The notes: generated from the letters alone by a model not told the origin. Positions 1-9,289 are shown, counted from the first letter of the stretch. The stretch: 64,000 nt of DNA from Brevibacterium sanguinis (GCF_003315415.1 NZ_QNSB01000007.1:62001-126000), one strand, 5' to 3'. Program-made: numbers and translations.

Positions 1-163
1 CCTCGGCCCCGAGGGCGTAGGAGTAGGGGGCCAGCTTCGCCGGCGCCGGGATCTCGGAGATCGACACGTTGTCCGTGTTCCGGGCGGCGCGCAGCACCGA
101 GGTGACGGCGGAGAACTCCGCCGGAATCCGATTGAGAGGTGAGGTGTTGACCACACTCGCCAC
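1..163 (-). CDS. DUF3000-family protein, N-terminal part (runs off window)
   Basis: The minus strand from the GTG at 163 reads open to the window edge (54 codons). The peptide contains SISEIPAPAKLAPYSYALGAE, which matches my memory of the conserved EIPAP-x-x-LAP-x-x-x-AL core of the actinobacterial DUF3000 family. The function of that family is unknown to me. It is divergent from hemE; DUF3000 genes commonly lie beside haem genes in actinobacteria, which supports the call. The start is uncertain: no clear Shine-Dalgarno precedes the GTG, and a second GTG lies nine bases further in. Confidence 0.6.
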   Translation of the reverse strand, partial: MASVVNTSPLNRIPAEFSAVTSVLRAARNTDNVSISEIPAPAKLAPYSYALGAE

Positions 164-310
164 GATAGATGAGGCGGCAGGGCAGCGGAATCATCCACGC
201 CGTGGCCGGTGAGGGAAATGTCGCCGGGGACCGGGCGGGAGTCAAGACGCCGCATCTTGAAAACACCCTCCGGTGGGCGCGCGGTCGGGCGGGATGGGAA
301 GATGGGGACC

Positions 311-1357
311 ATGACCTCCACCTTGCTGCCCGCCCTGCGTGCGGAGCCGATCGACCACACTCCGGTCTGGTTCATGCGCCAGGCCGGACGTTCCCTTCCC
401 GAGTACCGGGCGCTGCGCGCGGGAACCTCGATGCTCGCCGCCTGCCGCGACCCCGAACTCGTCACCGAGATCACGTGCCAGCCGGTGCGCCGGCACGGAG
501 TCGACGCGGCGATCTTCTTCTCCGACATCGTCGTGCCCCTGCAGGCGGCCGGCGTCGACGTGGAGATCGTGGCCGGGAAGGGCCCGGTCATCGCCGAGCC
601 GATCCGCAGCCGCGCCGACGTCGACGCCCTCCCCGAGCTCGACCCCGAGCAGATTCCCGACATCGCCGAATCCATCGGCCGCATCAGGGCCGAGCTCGGC
701 GACCGGACCCCCCTCATCGGGTTCGCCGGCGCCCCCTTCACCCTGGCCAGCTACCTCATCGAAGGGGGACCGAGCCGGAACCACGAGAAGACGAAGTCGC
801 TGATGATCGCCGAGCCCGAGACCTTCTCGGCGCTGCTGGCCAAGCTCGCACGGATCTCCGCGACCTTCATCGACGTCCAGCTGGGCGCCGGCGCCCAGGC
901 GTTCCAGCTCTTCGACTCCTGGGCCGGCTACCTCTCCCGGCGCGACTACGAGGACCATGTGCTCGAGCACTCGAGCGCCGTCTTCGCAACCCTCGCCGGA
1001 CACGACGTGCCGAGCATCCACTTCGGCGTCCAGACCGGGGAGCTGCTCGGCGCGATGTCCCGGGCCGGGTCCACCGCGATGGGAGTCGACTTCCGGGTCG
1101 GCCTCGCGGACGCCTCGACGCGGGTGCGGCCCGGTCAGGCGCTGCAGGGCAACCTCGACCCCGCCCTGCTCTTCGCCCCGTGGGAGGCCCTGGCCCCGCG
1201 GATCGCGGCGATCGTGCGCGAGGGCCTCGAGCACGAGGGAGGCTTCGTCTTCAACCTCGGCCACGGGGTCCTGCCCGACACCGACCCCGAGGTGCCCGGA
1301 CGCATCGTCGACGAGGTCCACCGGGTGTCGGCCGAGATCCTCGCCTCCCGCGTCTGA
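311..1357 (+). CDS. hemE: Uroporphyrinogen decarboxylase
   Basis: A 348-residue cytoplasmic enzyme that decarboxylates the four acetate side chains of uroporphyrinogen III to give coproporphyrinogen III. Visible motifs are [16 protein letters not shown] near residue 18 (the substrate-binding arginine loop), [42 protein letters not shown] and [14 protein letters not shown]. Length is normal for HemE. The ATG at 311 is chosen because the protein then begins like other HemEs; an in-frame ATG at 302 is the alternative. The stop overlaps the start of hemY by one base (TGATG), so hemE, hemY and hemQ form one operon. Confidence 0.95.
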   Translation: MTSTLLPALRAEPIDHTPVWFMRQAGRSLPEYRALRAGTSMLAACRDPELVTEITCQPVRRHGVDAAIFFSDIVVPLQAAGVDVEIVAGKGPVIAEPIRSRADVDALPELDPEQIPDIAESIGRIRAELGDRTPLIGFAGAPFTLASYLIEGGPSRNHEKTKSLMIAEPETFSALLAKLARISATFIDVQLGAGAQAFQLFDSWAGYLSRRDYEDHVLEHSSAVFATLAGHDVPSIHFGVQTGELLGAMSRAGSTAMGVDFRVGLADASTRVRPGQALQGNLDPALLFAPWEALAPRIAAIVREGLEHEGGFVFNLGHGVLPDTDPEVPGRIVDEVHRVSAEILASRV

Positions 1358-2760
1358 TGCGCGTCGCGGTCATCGGCGGGGGAGTCTCCGGCCTCGTCGC
1401 GGCTCACCGGCTCGCCCCGCACCACGAGGTGACCCTCGTCGAGGCGAGCGAGCGCCTCGGCGGCTGCCTGCGGTCGACGGACCTCGGCGGAGCCTTCCCC
1501 GCCGGCCTCGACGTCGGCGCCGAGGCGAGCCTCCACCGGCGCAGGGAGACCCGCGAGCTCGCCGCGGAGCTGGGCCTGCCGCCCGAGTTCCCGTCGACGG
1601 CCCACTCCTCGCAGATCCTCGCGCGAGGCCGTCTCCACACGATCCCCAGGCGCACGGTGATGGGCGTGCCCGCCGCGCCCGCCGACCTCACCGACCTCCT
1701 CGGCGCGGTGGGGGCCGAGCGGGTCGCCGCGGAGGTCCTGACCCCGCCGATCGCCGACGACGTCTCCCTCGGCGGCTTCCTCGCCGCGCGCCTCGGCGAC
1801 GATCTCGTCGACACCCTCGTCGACCCGCTGCTCGGCGGGGTGTACGCGGGACGCTGCCGGGATCTGTCCCTGGCCGCGACGGTGCCCGCGCTCCTGCTGG
1901 CCGCCCGAGCGGGCACCTCGGTGCTCGACCTCGTCCGCTCGCTCGTCGCCGCCCGCGACGCGGCGGCCGGACCGCCGCAGCCGGTGTTCATGACCACGGT
2001 GGGCGGGATCTCGCGGCTCGTCCCCGCGCTCGCGGACCGGATCCGGGCCGCCGGAGGCACGATCCGCCTCGGCGCCCCCGTCGAGTCCCTCCGCGCCTTC
2101 GACGGATCCTGGGCCGTGCGGGCACCCGGCCTCGACCTCACGGTCGACGCCGTCGTCGTCGCCACCCCCGCCCATGTGGCGACGGACCTCCTCGCCGAGG
2201 CGGCCCCCGGAGTCGCGCGGAGGCTCGCGGGCATCCCCTACGCCTCGACCGCCCTGGTCCTCGCCCTCATCGAGACCGGGAACCGGCGACTCGAGGGCTC
2301 CGGGATCCTCGTGCCCGCGACCGAGCCGAGCTTCATCAAGGCCGCGACCCACGTGTCGAGCAAATGGCCCTGGGTCGCCGACCGCCTGGCCCCCGGACAG
2401 GCGGTGGTGAGGATGAGCATCGGCCGCTTCGGCGAGGATCCGCGGGACTGGCGGGACCTGCCCGACGCCGAGCTCGTCGACCGGGCGTTCGGCGACTGGC
2501 AGGCGATCACCGGCCGAGACGACCGGCTCATCACCGCCGAGGTCCGCCGTTGGGACCGGGCCCTGCCGCAGTACCTGCCCGGGCACCTGACGACGATGGC
2601 CGACATCGATGCCGAGCTCCGCAGTGTCCCGGGCCTCGAGCTGGCCGGATCGGCCTGCACCGGCGTGGGCATCCCCGCCTGCATCGACCGGGCCGAGACC
2701 GTCGTCCGACGGCTCCTGGCCCACCCGAGCAACGACCACGAGAAGAAGGAGAAGGAATGA
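1357..2760 (+). CDS. hemY: Coproporphyrinogen III / protoporphyrinogen oxidase (FAD)
   Basis: A 467-residue flavoprotein. The N-terminus, [17 protein letters not shown], is a Rossmann dinucleotide-binding motif followed by an acidic beta-2 end ([10 protein letters not shown]), as in HemY/CgoX oxidases. The C-terminal part ends with [20 protein letters not shown], the second FAD-contacting segment. In actinobacteria this enzyme normally oxidises coproporphyrinogen III to coproporphyrin III rather than acting on protoporphyrinogen, and the adjacent hemQ supports that role. It is translationally coupled to hemE upstream (1-nt overlap) and hemQ downstream (ATGA overlap). Confidence 0.93.
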   Translation: MRVAVIGGGVSGLVAAHRLAPHHEVTLVEASERLGGCLRSTDLGGAFPAGLDVGAEASLHRRRETRELAAELGLPPEFPSTAHSSQILARGRLHTIPRRTVMGVPAAPADLTDLLGAVGAERVAAEVLTPPIADDVSLGGFLAARLGDDLVDTLVDPLLGGVYAGRCRDLSLAATVPALLLAARAGTSVLDLVRSLVAARDAAAGPPQPVFMTTVGGISRLVPALADRIRAAGGTIRLGAPVESLRAFDGSWAVRAPGLDLTVDAVVVATPAHVATDLLAEAAPGVARRLAGIPYASTALVLALIETGNRRLEGSGILVPATEPSFIKAATHVSSKWPWVADRLAPGQAVVRMSIGRFGEDPRDWRDLPDAELVDRAFGDWQAITGRDDRLITAEVRRWDRALPQYLPGHLTTMADIDAELRSVPGLELAGSACTGVGIPACIDRAETVVRRLLAHPSNDHEKKEKE

Positions 2761-3467
2761 GCGACTACGCACACCCCACCGACGAGCAGATCGCGCAGGC
2801 GAACGCCGAGACCCGCTACATCGCCTACTCGGTGTTCGCCGCCGCCGGAGAGCTCGGCGACAGCGACCGGGCCGGACTCGCCGCCGAGGTGGACTCCGCC
2901 CTGGCGCCGCTGCGCGAACAGGGCCTCGTCGTCCGCGGCGTCTACGACGTGTCCGCCCTGCGCGCCGATGCCGACATCATGTTCTGGTGGCACGCCCCGA
3001 CCGTCGAACTCGTCCAGGCCGCGTACTCGGCCGTGCGGCGCACCCTGCTCGGCGCGATCCTCGAACCCGTGTGGTCGGTCGTCGGCCTCCACCGGCCCGC
3101 CGAATTCAACAAGGCGCACCTGCCGGCGCTGCTCACCGACGACGAACCCGGCGACTACGTGTGCGTCTACCCGTTCGTCCGCTCCTACGACTGGTATCTC
3201 CTCGATCCGGCCGAGCGCTCGACGATGCTGCGCGACCACGGGATGGCCGCCGCTGGCTACAAGGACGTCAAGGCCAACACGATCGCCTCGTTCGCCCTCG
3301 GTGACTACGAGTGGCTGCTCGCCTTCGAAGCGGCCGAACTCCACCGGATCGTCGATCTCATGCGGGACCTGCGCAACACCGAGGCCAGGCTGCACGTGCG
3401 CGAGGAGGTGCCGTTCTACACGGGACCGCGCAAGGAGCTCGTCGACATCGTCTCCGCCTGGCGCTGA
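2757..3467 (+). CDS. hemQ: Coproheme decarboxylase (HemQ/ChdC)
   Basis: A 236-residue chlorite-dismutase-fold enzyme that decarboxylates coproheme to haem b, the last step of the coproporphyrin-dependent route. His121, Tyr138 and His161 lie at a constant offset of three from His118, Tyr135 and His158 of the Corynebacterium diphtheriae enzyme (distal His, catalytic Tyr and proximal haem ligand as I recall them), so the actinobacterial catalytic set looks intact. The segment [13 protein letters not shown] is typical. The ATG overlaps the hemY stop as ATGA. The gene ends one base before the convergent small gene at 3469. Confidence 0.93.
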   Translation: MSDYAHPTDEQIAQANAETRYIAYSVFAAAGELGDSDRAGLAAEVDSALAPLREQGLVVRGVYDVSALRADADIMFWWHAPTVELVQAAYSAVRRTLLGAILEPVWSVVGLHRPAEFNKAHLPALLTDDEPGDYVCVYPFVRSYDWYLLDPAERSTMLRDHGMAAAGYKDVKANTIASFALGDYEWLLAFEAAELHRIVDLMRDLRNTEARLHVREEVPFYTGPRKELVDIVSAWR

Positions 3468-3468
3468 G

Positions 3469-3687
3469 TCAGTCCGCCGCGGGCCGCTCCTTCTTGACGA
3501 CGTAGGAGTGGCCCGCGGCGTCCGTGCGCATCTCGAGGCCCATCGCGGCGAGCCGCTCGTGGCGCAGGTGCTCGTTCTCGTGGTAGCCGCCGGGGCGGGT
3601 GTGGTCGACCTGGGCGGGTCCGACGATCTTCCGGAAGAAGCGGTTGAGCCAGGCGACGCGACGCTGGGGATCGGAGCTGTCAGTCAT
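3469..3687 (-). CDS. Small hypothetical protein (72 aa)
   Basis: A 72-residue, charged, probably cytoplasmic protein beginning MTDSSDPQRRVAWLNRFF. It has no membrane segment or signal peptide, and I recognise no family. It contains an HENEHLRHERLAAMG segment rich in His, Glu and Arg that is likely helical. It is convergent with hemQ (one-base gap) and divergent from the MarR gene, so its promoter lies in the same 118-bp intergenic region as the candidate MarR operators. Codon use looks like that of its neighbours, so I take it as real. Confidence 0.6.
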   Translation of the reverse strand: MTDSSDPQRRVAWLNRFFRKIVGPAQVDHTRPGGYHENEHLRHERLAAMGLEMRTDAAGHSYVVKKERPAAD

Positions 3688-3747
3688 GAGCGGTCCATTC
3701 GACAGAGGCCCGGTGCCGGCGCGGAGCCGGGATGCGGGTGAACGAGA

Positions 3748-3787
3748 GTACTCCTCCAGAGTACCCTGATCATTAGTGCACTCATCA
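3748..3787. promoter_or_regulatory. Two candidate MarR/OhrR operators
   Basis: Two palindromes lie between the divergent small gene and the MarR gene. The first is GTACTC-ctcca-GAGTAC (3748-3764). The second (3770-3787) is an imperfect 18-bp palindrome centred on AGTGCACT with matching T-AT and AT-A flanks. They sit 19-58 bases upstream of the MarR start, where autoregulatory operators of this family are usually found. The assignment is by position and symmetry only. Confidence 0.4.
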
Positions 3788-3805
3788 ATCGAGAGGACGG
3801 CTCCC

Positions 3806-4360
3806 ATGTCGACCACCGAGGACCCCCTGGCCCTGGAGAGCCAGATCTGCTTCGCGCTCGCGGTGGCATCGCGGAGCGTGATCGCCGCGTACCGCTCCGT
3901 GCTCGAGCCGCTGCGGCTGACCCACCCGCAGTACCTCGTCATGCTCGCCCTGTGGCAGCACGAGACGCTGCCGGTGAAGAGGGTCGCCGAGATGCTGCGT
4001 CTCGAACCGGCGACCGTGTCGCCTCTCATCAAGCGCCTCGAGACCCTCGGCTATGTGAGCCGGGAGCGGAGCAGGCAGGACGAGAGGATCGTCGAGGTGT
4101 CCCTGACGGCGGCGGGCAGGGATCTGCGGTCGAGCGCCGAGTCGATCCCGGGAACGATGATGGCCAAGCTCGGCATGGACGAGGCCGGACTGCGGTCGCT
4201 GCATGCGACGATGACCGAGCTCATCGCCGCGGTCGACGCCGCGGAGTCGACCACGATCCGGCGGGCCTCAGCGGCCGGCTCCGGGGACCGTGCCGGCGCC
4301 GGTGACCCCGGTGTCGGTGAGCCCGGCGCCGTCGGTGAGCCGGCCTCCCGCGGGGCGTGA
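3806..4360 (+). CDS. MarR-family regulator, OhrR-like
   Basis: A 184-residue winged-helix regulator. From the ATG at 3806, which has a GAGAGGA ribosome site at 3791-3797, the N-terminus reads ALESQICFALAVASR with the cysteine at residue 15. This is the position and context of the peroxide-sensing Cys of OhrR. The DNA-binding domain follows (RVAEMLRLEPATVSPLIKRLETLGYVSRERS), with the wing residues DERIVEVSLTAAG. It therefore probably represses an organic-hydroperoxide or oxidant-response gene, but no ohr gene is visible in this window. The nearby msrB fits an oxidative theme. The low-complexity C-terminal tail overlaps, antisense, the 3' end of the acetyltransferase gene by 93 bp. Confidence 0.8.
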   Translation: MSTTEDPLALESQICFALAVASRSVIAAYRSVLEPLRLTHPQYLVMLALWQHETLPVKRVAEMLRLEPATVSPLIKRLETLGYVSRERSRQDERIVEVSLTAAGRDLRSSAESIPGTMMAKLGMDEAGLRSLHATMTELIAAVDAAESTTIRRASAAGSGDRAGAGDPGVGEPGAVGEPASRGA

Positions 4361-4855
4361 CATCGGGGTGTGCTCGATCCCGTCCTCGGTGAACCTCGGG
4401 CCGTTGGGGGAGAAGCCGAAGGACCGGTAGAAGTCCTCGAGGTGGGTCTGGGCGTTGAGGGTGAGCAGCCCGTCGCCGTGCGCGGCGACGAGATCGGCGA
4501 TGATCCTGCGCCCCCAGCCGGCGCCGCGGACCGCGGGGTGGGTCGCGACTCGCCCGATGCTCCGGGCGCCGGGCTCGAACGCCGGGCCGTCGGGAAATCC
4601 GGGCGGGAGCACGCGGGCGCAGGCGAGGGGCTCGAGGCTGACTCCCACCTCGGCGCCGTGGGTGTCCGTCATCGACTGTGCCGGGGCAGGGTAGAAGGCG
4701 TGGAGCGTGCCCGGCAGGGTGTCGACCCCGTCCTGGTCGAGGAACAGGCAGTCCTGCTCGACGACGAAGACGCGCGACCGCAGCTGGAGGATCCCGTAGA
4801 GCTCCTCGCCCGTGAGCGCGGCGAAGGGCTTGAGCACGAGTGCCGGCTCGTTCAC
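4268..4855 (-). CDS. GNAT acetyltransferase, ElaA-like
   Basis: A 195-residue GNAT-fold N-acetyltransferase. The N-terminal LYGILQLRSRVFVVEQDCLFLDQDG segment is typical of the ElaA subfamily, and the acetyl-CoA loop is seen as VRGAGWGRRIIADLV. LEDFYRSFGF is the usual GNAT beta-6/alpha-4 region. The substrate is unknown. It starts at a GTG whose last two bases begin the msrB stop (GTGA overlap), so the two are co-transcribed with msrB first. The last 30 or so residues are Gly/Thr-rich and overlap the MarR gene on the other strand. Confidence 0.82.
   Translation of the reverse strand: MNEPALVLKPFAALTGEELYGILQLRSRVFVVEQDCLFLDQDGVDTLPGTLHAFYPAPAQSMTDTHGAEVGVSLEPLACARVLPPGFPDGPAFEPGARSIGRVATHPAVRGAGWGRRIIADLVAAHGDGLLTLNAQTHLEDFYRSFGFSPNGPRFTEDGIEHTPMSRPAGGRLTDGAGLTDTGVTGAGTVPGAGR
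4273..4345. terminator. Candidate hairpin inside the marR/acetyltransferase 3' overlap
   Basis: GGCCGGCTC (4273-4281) pairs with GAGCCGGCC (4337-4345), and inside it CCGGGG (4281-4286) can pair with CCCCGG (4306-4311). It lies within the coding tails of both convergent genes and has no T-run, so a role as a terminator for either transcript is only possible. Confidence 0.3.
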
Positions 4856-5253
4856 TCCTGCCCTTCGGCCAGCTTGAGCGAGATCGAGTTAATGCAGTAG
4901 CGCTGATCCGTGGGAGTGTCGTAGCCCTCTCCCTCGAACACGTGGCCCATGTGCGAATCGCAGTTCGCGCACCTCACCTCGATGCGCTCCATGCCCATCG
5001 AGGTGTCGCGGATGTAGCGGACCCGGTCCTCGGCGAGGGGGGCGTAGAACGACGGCCAGCCGCAGTGCGACTCGAACTTCGTGTCGGAGGGGAAGAGGTC
5101 GGCGCCGCAGGCGCGGCACTGGTACATGCCCGCCGCCGTGGTGTCGACGTACTCGCCGGTGAACGGGCGCTCGGTGCCGCCCTGGCGCAGCACCGCGTAC
5201 TCCTCGGGGCTGAGCACCTCCTGCCAGTGCAGCTCCGTCTCGTCCTTCGTCAT
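4852..5253 (-). CDS. msrB: Peptide-methionine (R)-S-oxide reductase
   Basis: A 133-residue cytoplasmic MsrB that reduces methionine-R-sulfoxide in proteins. The two zinc CxxC pairs are at Cys46/Cys49 and Cys95/Cys98, the catalytic Cys120 is in QRYCINSISL, and Cys64 (SHCGWPSF) is a likely resolving cysteine. Length is normal. The ATG at 5253 is preceded by GGGAGG and is preferred over upstream in-frame starts, which would add a Pro/Arg-rich stretch with no counterpart in the family. First gene of a two-gene unit with the GNAT acetyltransferase. Confidence 0.94.
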   Translation of the reverse strand: MTKDETELHWQEVLSPEEYAVLRQGGTERPFTGEYVDTTAAGMYQCRACGADLFPSDTKFESHCGWPSFYAPLAEDRVRYIRDTSMGMERIEVRCANCDSHMGHVFEGEGYDTPTDQRYCINSISLKLAEGQE

Positions 5254-5394
5254 CGCAACCTCCCGGGGTCGGTGTTCGATCGTCGTCCCATTGTCCCATG
5301 TGCCCCTGTCGGGCGGCGGCGGGCGCACCCACCGTCTCAACAGCGATTGGCCTGTCCTCATTCCGTGGGCGACAATGAGGTCAGGAGGTTATTC

Positions 5395-6594
5395 ATGGTT
5401 CGCGACTCTACATTCCCGACTCGCCTGCTTCTGGCTTCGGTGGGCGTCGGTGCTGGGCTCGGCGCCGTGATCTCGGTGGCGTCCTCGGGACTTGCCGCGT
5501 ACTTCGCCCGCAAGATCGTCGTCCCCGAGAACTCGCCGGACATCCTCGACATCCTCCACATCGACGGATTCCCCCCGAACATGCACATCCACCTGCCCGC
5601 CGATGAGGAGACGACGGTCCCGGGAACGTACGGACTGTACTTCAACCAGGGGTCGGGCCACGCGGTGATCGGCGACATCGTCGAGTACGATCCGAAGTCC
5701 CGCACCGTCTCCCGGGAGATCCTCTCGGTCACCCGCGGCGACATCCGACGCGCGACCAAGGGTCGCTGGACCGGCACCGTCTACCCCGAACCGGTCGCCG
5801 CCGATGTCCCCTACGAGGACATCGAGCTCGTCTCCGACGTCGGACGTCTGCCCGCCTGGTTCCTGCCCACCGACCACCCCGAGCCGCGCAGCACCTGGGC
5901 GATCCTCATCCACGGCCGGGCGAGCACCCGCGCCGAGGGTCTGCGGGCGGCCCCGATCCTCAACAGGCTGGGCGTGCCGGCGATCGCCATGTCCTACCGC
6001 AACGACGCCGAGGTGCGGGTGGAGCAGAGCTCGCGCTACGGCCTCGGCGACACCGAATGGATCGACGTCGACGTCGCGATCGACCACGCCCTGCGCCACG
6101 GGGCGACGGACGTCGTCCTCTTCGGCTGGTCGATGGGCGGGGCGATCGCCCTGCAGTCGGCCTCCCGCGGTCGCAACCGGGACCACGTCTCGGCCCTCGT
6201 CCTCGACGGACCCGTCGTCGACTGGGTCAACGTGCTCGACCGGCAGGCGAAGGAGAACATGCTGCCGACGCCGATCGCGCGGCTGACCCTCGAGATGATC
6301 ACCCAGCCGTGGGCGAGGCCGATCACCGGCCTGCAGACGCCCGTGGACCTCGCCCGGATGGACTGGGTGACGAGGGCCGCCGAGCTCGACGTGCCGGTGC
6401 TGCTCATCCACTCCGACGACGACGAGTTCGTCCCGTCCACGCCGTCGCACGCCCTGGCCTCGGTCCGCCGCGACCTCGTCGTCATGCCCGAGTACGACAA
6501 GGCCCGGCACACGAAGGAATGGAATGTCGACCCCGTGCGGTGGGAGGACGACGTCGCCAACTTCCTCGAGGCGAAGATCCTGCCCAAGGACTGA
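5395..6594 (+). CDS. Membrane-anchored alpha/beta hydrolase
   Basis: A 399-residue serine hydrolase. The N-terminal 35 or so residues form one hydrophobic segment after a short basic stretch (signal peptide or anchor), so the catalytic domain is probably outside the membrane. The nucleophile elbow is GWSMGG with Ser246. Likely partners are an Asp in HSDDDEFVP (341-343) and His372 in ARHTKEW. The oxyanion region is LIHGRAS. The fold resembles dienelactone-hydrolase/BAAT-like families; the substrate is unknown. The ATG at 5395 has a near-perfect AGGAGGT at 5383-5389. Ends one base before the convergent acylase gene. Confidence 0.85.
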   Translation: MVRDSTFPTRLLLASVGVGAGLGAVISVASSGLAAYFARKIVVPENSPDILDILHIDGFPPNMHIHLPADEETTVPGTYGLYFNQGSGHAVIGDIVEYDPKSRTVSREILSVTRGDIRRATKGRWTGTVYPEPVAADVPYEDIELVSDVGRLPAWFLPTDHPEPRSTWAILIHGRASTRAEGLRAAPILNRLGVPAIAMSYRNDAEVRVEQSSRYGLGDTEWIDVDVAIDHALRHGATDVVLFGWSMGGAIALQSASRGRNRDHVSALVLDGPVVDWVNVLDRQAKENMLPTPIARLTLEMITQPWARPITGLQTPVDLARMDWVTRAAELDVPVLLIHSDDDEFVPSTPSHALASVRRDLVVMPEYDKARHTKEWNVDPVRWEDDVANFLEAKILPKD

Positions 6595-6595
6595 C

Positions 6596-9289
6596 TCACG
6601 CCGGCGTGAGGATCAGGGTGTCGACGGCCGACTCGCGGATCGCCTGGCGAGAGTACGCCCAGGGCCGGGTCCGGCCCGCCGCCCAGTCCTCGACCTGGTC
6701 GGCGTAGTGCTCGTGGAAGGCATGGCCCGAGGCGCCGGTGAGGTTGATCCACCGGGACGAGTCGAAGTCCCCGAGGTCGATGATCTGACGCATCGAGGGC
6801 ACCCAGTTCGTCTCGAAGCCGATCGAGGCGTCCCACCCGGTGGCGTTGACGACGCCCGAGCCCCCGAAGACCTCGTAGGGACCGCGGTTGACGAGCGTCT
6901 CGACGACCGCGACCCCGGATTCGCCGAGGCTGGCGTTGCGGATCGTCAGCGCGTGGAGGCTGCCCCAACGCCACGTCACCGGCTCCGGTCCGAGGAGCTC
7001 CTCGGCCCGCGTCCACGCCGAGGCGAGCGCGCGGGTGAGCGCCTCGTCCCGGTCGTCGACCTCCTCGTCCCTCCACCACTCGGACTCCGGCTCCTCGAGG
7101 AGGTTGCCGATGACGAGGTGCCACCGGGATCCGCCCGCCGGCGGTGTCGCCGCGGGCAGCTTCGGGGCGAACACCTCGGTGAGCAGGGTCGAGGCGACGA
7201 TGTTGAAGTACGCGGCCGCGGCGCTGTCTGCGTCGTCGTGGCCGTCCCATGAGCGCAGCAGCTCCTGGGCTCTGGCGACGCGATCGTCGCCTGGCGCATC
7301 GAGGTCAAGCAGGTGCGGCAGCAGGGTGCCGGCCAGCGGGTTGGCGGTGTCGGACTGGACCGCGGCGAAGTCCTCGGCGGTGATCGACCCCTCGGCGACG
7401 AGCGGTGAGAGGAGCGCGGTGATGCGGGCCGCGCGGTCGCCGGCGTCGAAGTCCCGGCCGAGCTCGACCGCCGTGCCGGGGGCGACGACCGGGTTGTTCG
7501 CCGTGACGATCCACCCGCGGTCGGGATCGAACTCGCTCGGCAGGTCCGCGAAGTCGTGGTAGCCCTGCCAGTCCTCGGCCGATCGCCACCCGGCTCGGGG
7601 GAGCGTTCCGTCGCCCTCGCCTCGGCGCGGGATCCGCCCCGGGGCCTGGTAGCCGATGCGGCCCGCGCGGTCGGCGTAGAGGAGGTTCTGCGCGGGGACG
7701 TCGAAGAGTGCGGCCGCGGCGCGGAACTCGTCCCAGTCCGTCGCCTGGTTGATCGCGAACACCGCCCGGGCCGTGGTCCCCGGCTGCAGTGCCGTCCATT
7801 CGAGGGCGAGCACATGGCGTTCCTCGTCGGAGGGGGACCCGGCGCCGGGGGACGCCTCGAGCAGTTCGCGGTAGGTCCCGTCGAGGTCGGAGACGACCGG
7901 CCCGTGCCTCGTCGAGCGGATCGTGATCTCCCGCGGCCGCCCGTTCGCGACCTCGATCGTCTCCCGGCGCTCGCGCAGGGGCTGGGACCCGGAGTCGTGG
8001 ACCACCTCGGTGCCGCGGACCTTCTCGACGACGAGGTCGGCGACGTCGGGGCCGAGGTTGGTCAGTCCCCAGGCGATCTCCTGGTTGTGGCCGATGACGA
8101 CGCCCGGCAGTCCGGAGAACGAGAAGCCGGTGACGTCGAACGGACAGTCGGGCCCGACCTCCGCGCAGCGCAGTCCCACCTGGTGCCACACCGAGGGCAT
8201 GGCGGGGGACAGGTGCGGGTCGTTGGCGAGCAGCGGGGCGCCGCTGGCGGTGTGCTCGCCGGAGACGACCCACGAGTTCGAGCCGATGTCCCTGCCGCTC
8301 ATCCCGAGCAGGACGGGCAGGGAGCGCAGCGTCGATCTCAGCTCCGCGAGGTCGGCGACAGTGGAATCGGGGAAGTCCGGACGTGCCCCCGCCGAGGCGG
8401 AAGTCGCGTCCTCTGCCGCGGGCGGTTCCGTGCCGGAGGGTGCGGCCCCTGCCGTGCGCGGTTCCGCCGTCCCACCGGTTCCGACCGTGCCGCCGGCGCG
8501 GGCCTCGTCCCGATGCCCGCTGCCCGTCGTCGCCGTGTCGCCGATGATCGTGGGACGGTCCGCGTAGGGGTAGTCGGGGTGGAGGTCGGCGATCTGCTCC
8601 TCGTCGAGGGTCGTCGAGAGGATCGCCCGGTCGATCTCGTCCTCGAGGTTCGACCGCAGGTCCCAGGCCATGGCCTTGAGCCACGAGACGCTGTCGGCCG
8701 GGGTCCATGGCTCGATCTCGATCTCCCCGCTCTGCAGGCCGACGATCCCGTACTCGAGGGACACCTCGGTGGGGGATCTGTCCGCGAGGTAGGCGTTGAC
8801 CCCCTCGGCATAGGCGCGATAGTAGCCGGCGGTCGTGTCGTCGAGGGCGGCGACCTCCGCCTCGGCGACCTCCCGCCAGCCGAGGGTGCGGATGAACGCG
8901 TCCGTGGGGACCTGCGACTCCCCGAAGAGCTCCGAGAGTCGACCGGCGGTGACATGCCGGCGGAAGTCCATCTCCCAGAACCGGTCCTGGGCATGGACGA
9001 AGCCCTGGGCGAGGAAGAGGTCGTGGGCGGTGCGCGCCTCGATCGCGGGGACGCCGGAGGAGTCGCGGATGACGGTGACCGGTGCCTCGAGCCCGGGAAT
9101 CACGAGTTCCCCGCTCGTGACCGGGAACGACCGGCGGATCATGTGGACTCCGAGGAGGGTGAGCGCGGTGATGAGGACGAGGACGAGGGCGAGGATGCGT
9201 AGGAGAACCGCGCGGCTCACTCCGCTCGTCGCCCGGTGCCCGGGGCGCACGGCGGTGAGGAGTCTGCTCGTCGAGTCGGCAGCCACCAT
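6596..9289 (-). CDS. Penicillin acylase family Ntn-hydrolase
   Basis: An 897-residue amidase precursor of the S45 family. A single hydrophobic segment (about residues 27-48) exports or anchors it. Gly336-Ser337 in DIGSNSWVVSG is the expected autocleavage site; Ser337 would become the N-terminal nucleophile of the beta chain. Family features include the early VPAIEARTAHDLFLAQGFVHAQDRFWEMD segment and NDPHL after the nucleophile. Substrates of such relatives include beta-lactams, acyl-homoserine lactones and other N-acyl compounds, and none can be chosen here. A 55-residue Gly/Ala/Thr-rich stretch (about 250-304) separates the alpha domain from the cleavage site. The ATG at 9289 is preceded by AAGGGGA. 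Confidence 0.88.
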   Translation of the reverse strand: MVAADSTSRLLTAVRPGHRATSGVSRAVLLRILALVLVLITALTLLGVHMIRRSFPVTSGELVIPGLEAPVTVIRDSSGVPAIEARTAHDLFLAQGFVHAQDRFWEMDFRRHVTAGRLSELFGESQVPTDAFIRTLGWREVAEAEVAALDDTTAGYYRAYAEGVNAYLADRSPTEVSLEYGIVGLQSGEIEIEPWTPADSVSWLKAMAWDLRSNLEDEIDRAILSTTLDEEQIADLHPDYPYADRPTIIGDTATTGSGHRDEARAGGTVGTGGTAEPRTAGAAPSGTEPPAAEDATSASAGARPDFPDSTVADLAELRSTLRSLPVLLGMSGRDIGSNSWVVSGEHTASGAPLLANDPHLSPAMPSVWHQVGLRCAEVGPDCPFDVTGFSFSGLPGVVIGHNQEIAWGLTNLGPDVADLVVEKVRGTEVVHDSGSQPLRERRETIEVANGRPREITIRSTRHGPVVSDLDGTYRELLEASPGAGSPSDEERHVLALEWTALQPGTTARAVFAINQATDWDEFRAAAALFDVPAQNLLYADRAGRIGYQAPGRIPRRGEGDGTLPRAGWRSAEDWQGYHDFADLPSEFDPDRGWIVTANNPVVAPGTAVELGRDFDAGDRAARITALLSPLVAEGSITAEDFAAVQSDTANPLAGTLLPHLLDLDAPGDDRVARAQELLRSWDGHDDADSAAAAYFNIVASTLLTEVFAPKLPAATPPAGGSRWHLVIGNLLEEPESEWWRDEEVDDRDEALTRALASAWTRAEELLGPEPVTWRWGSLHALTIRNASLGESGVAVVETLVNRGPYEVFGGSGVVNATGWDASIGFETNWVPSMRQIIDLGDFDSSRWINLTGASGHAFHEHYADQVEDWAAGRTRPWAYSRQAIRESAVDTLILTPA

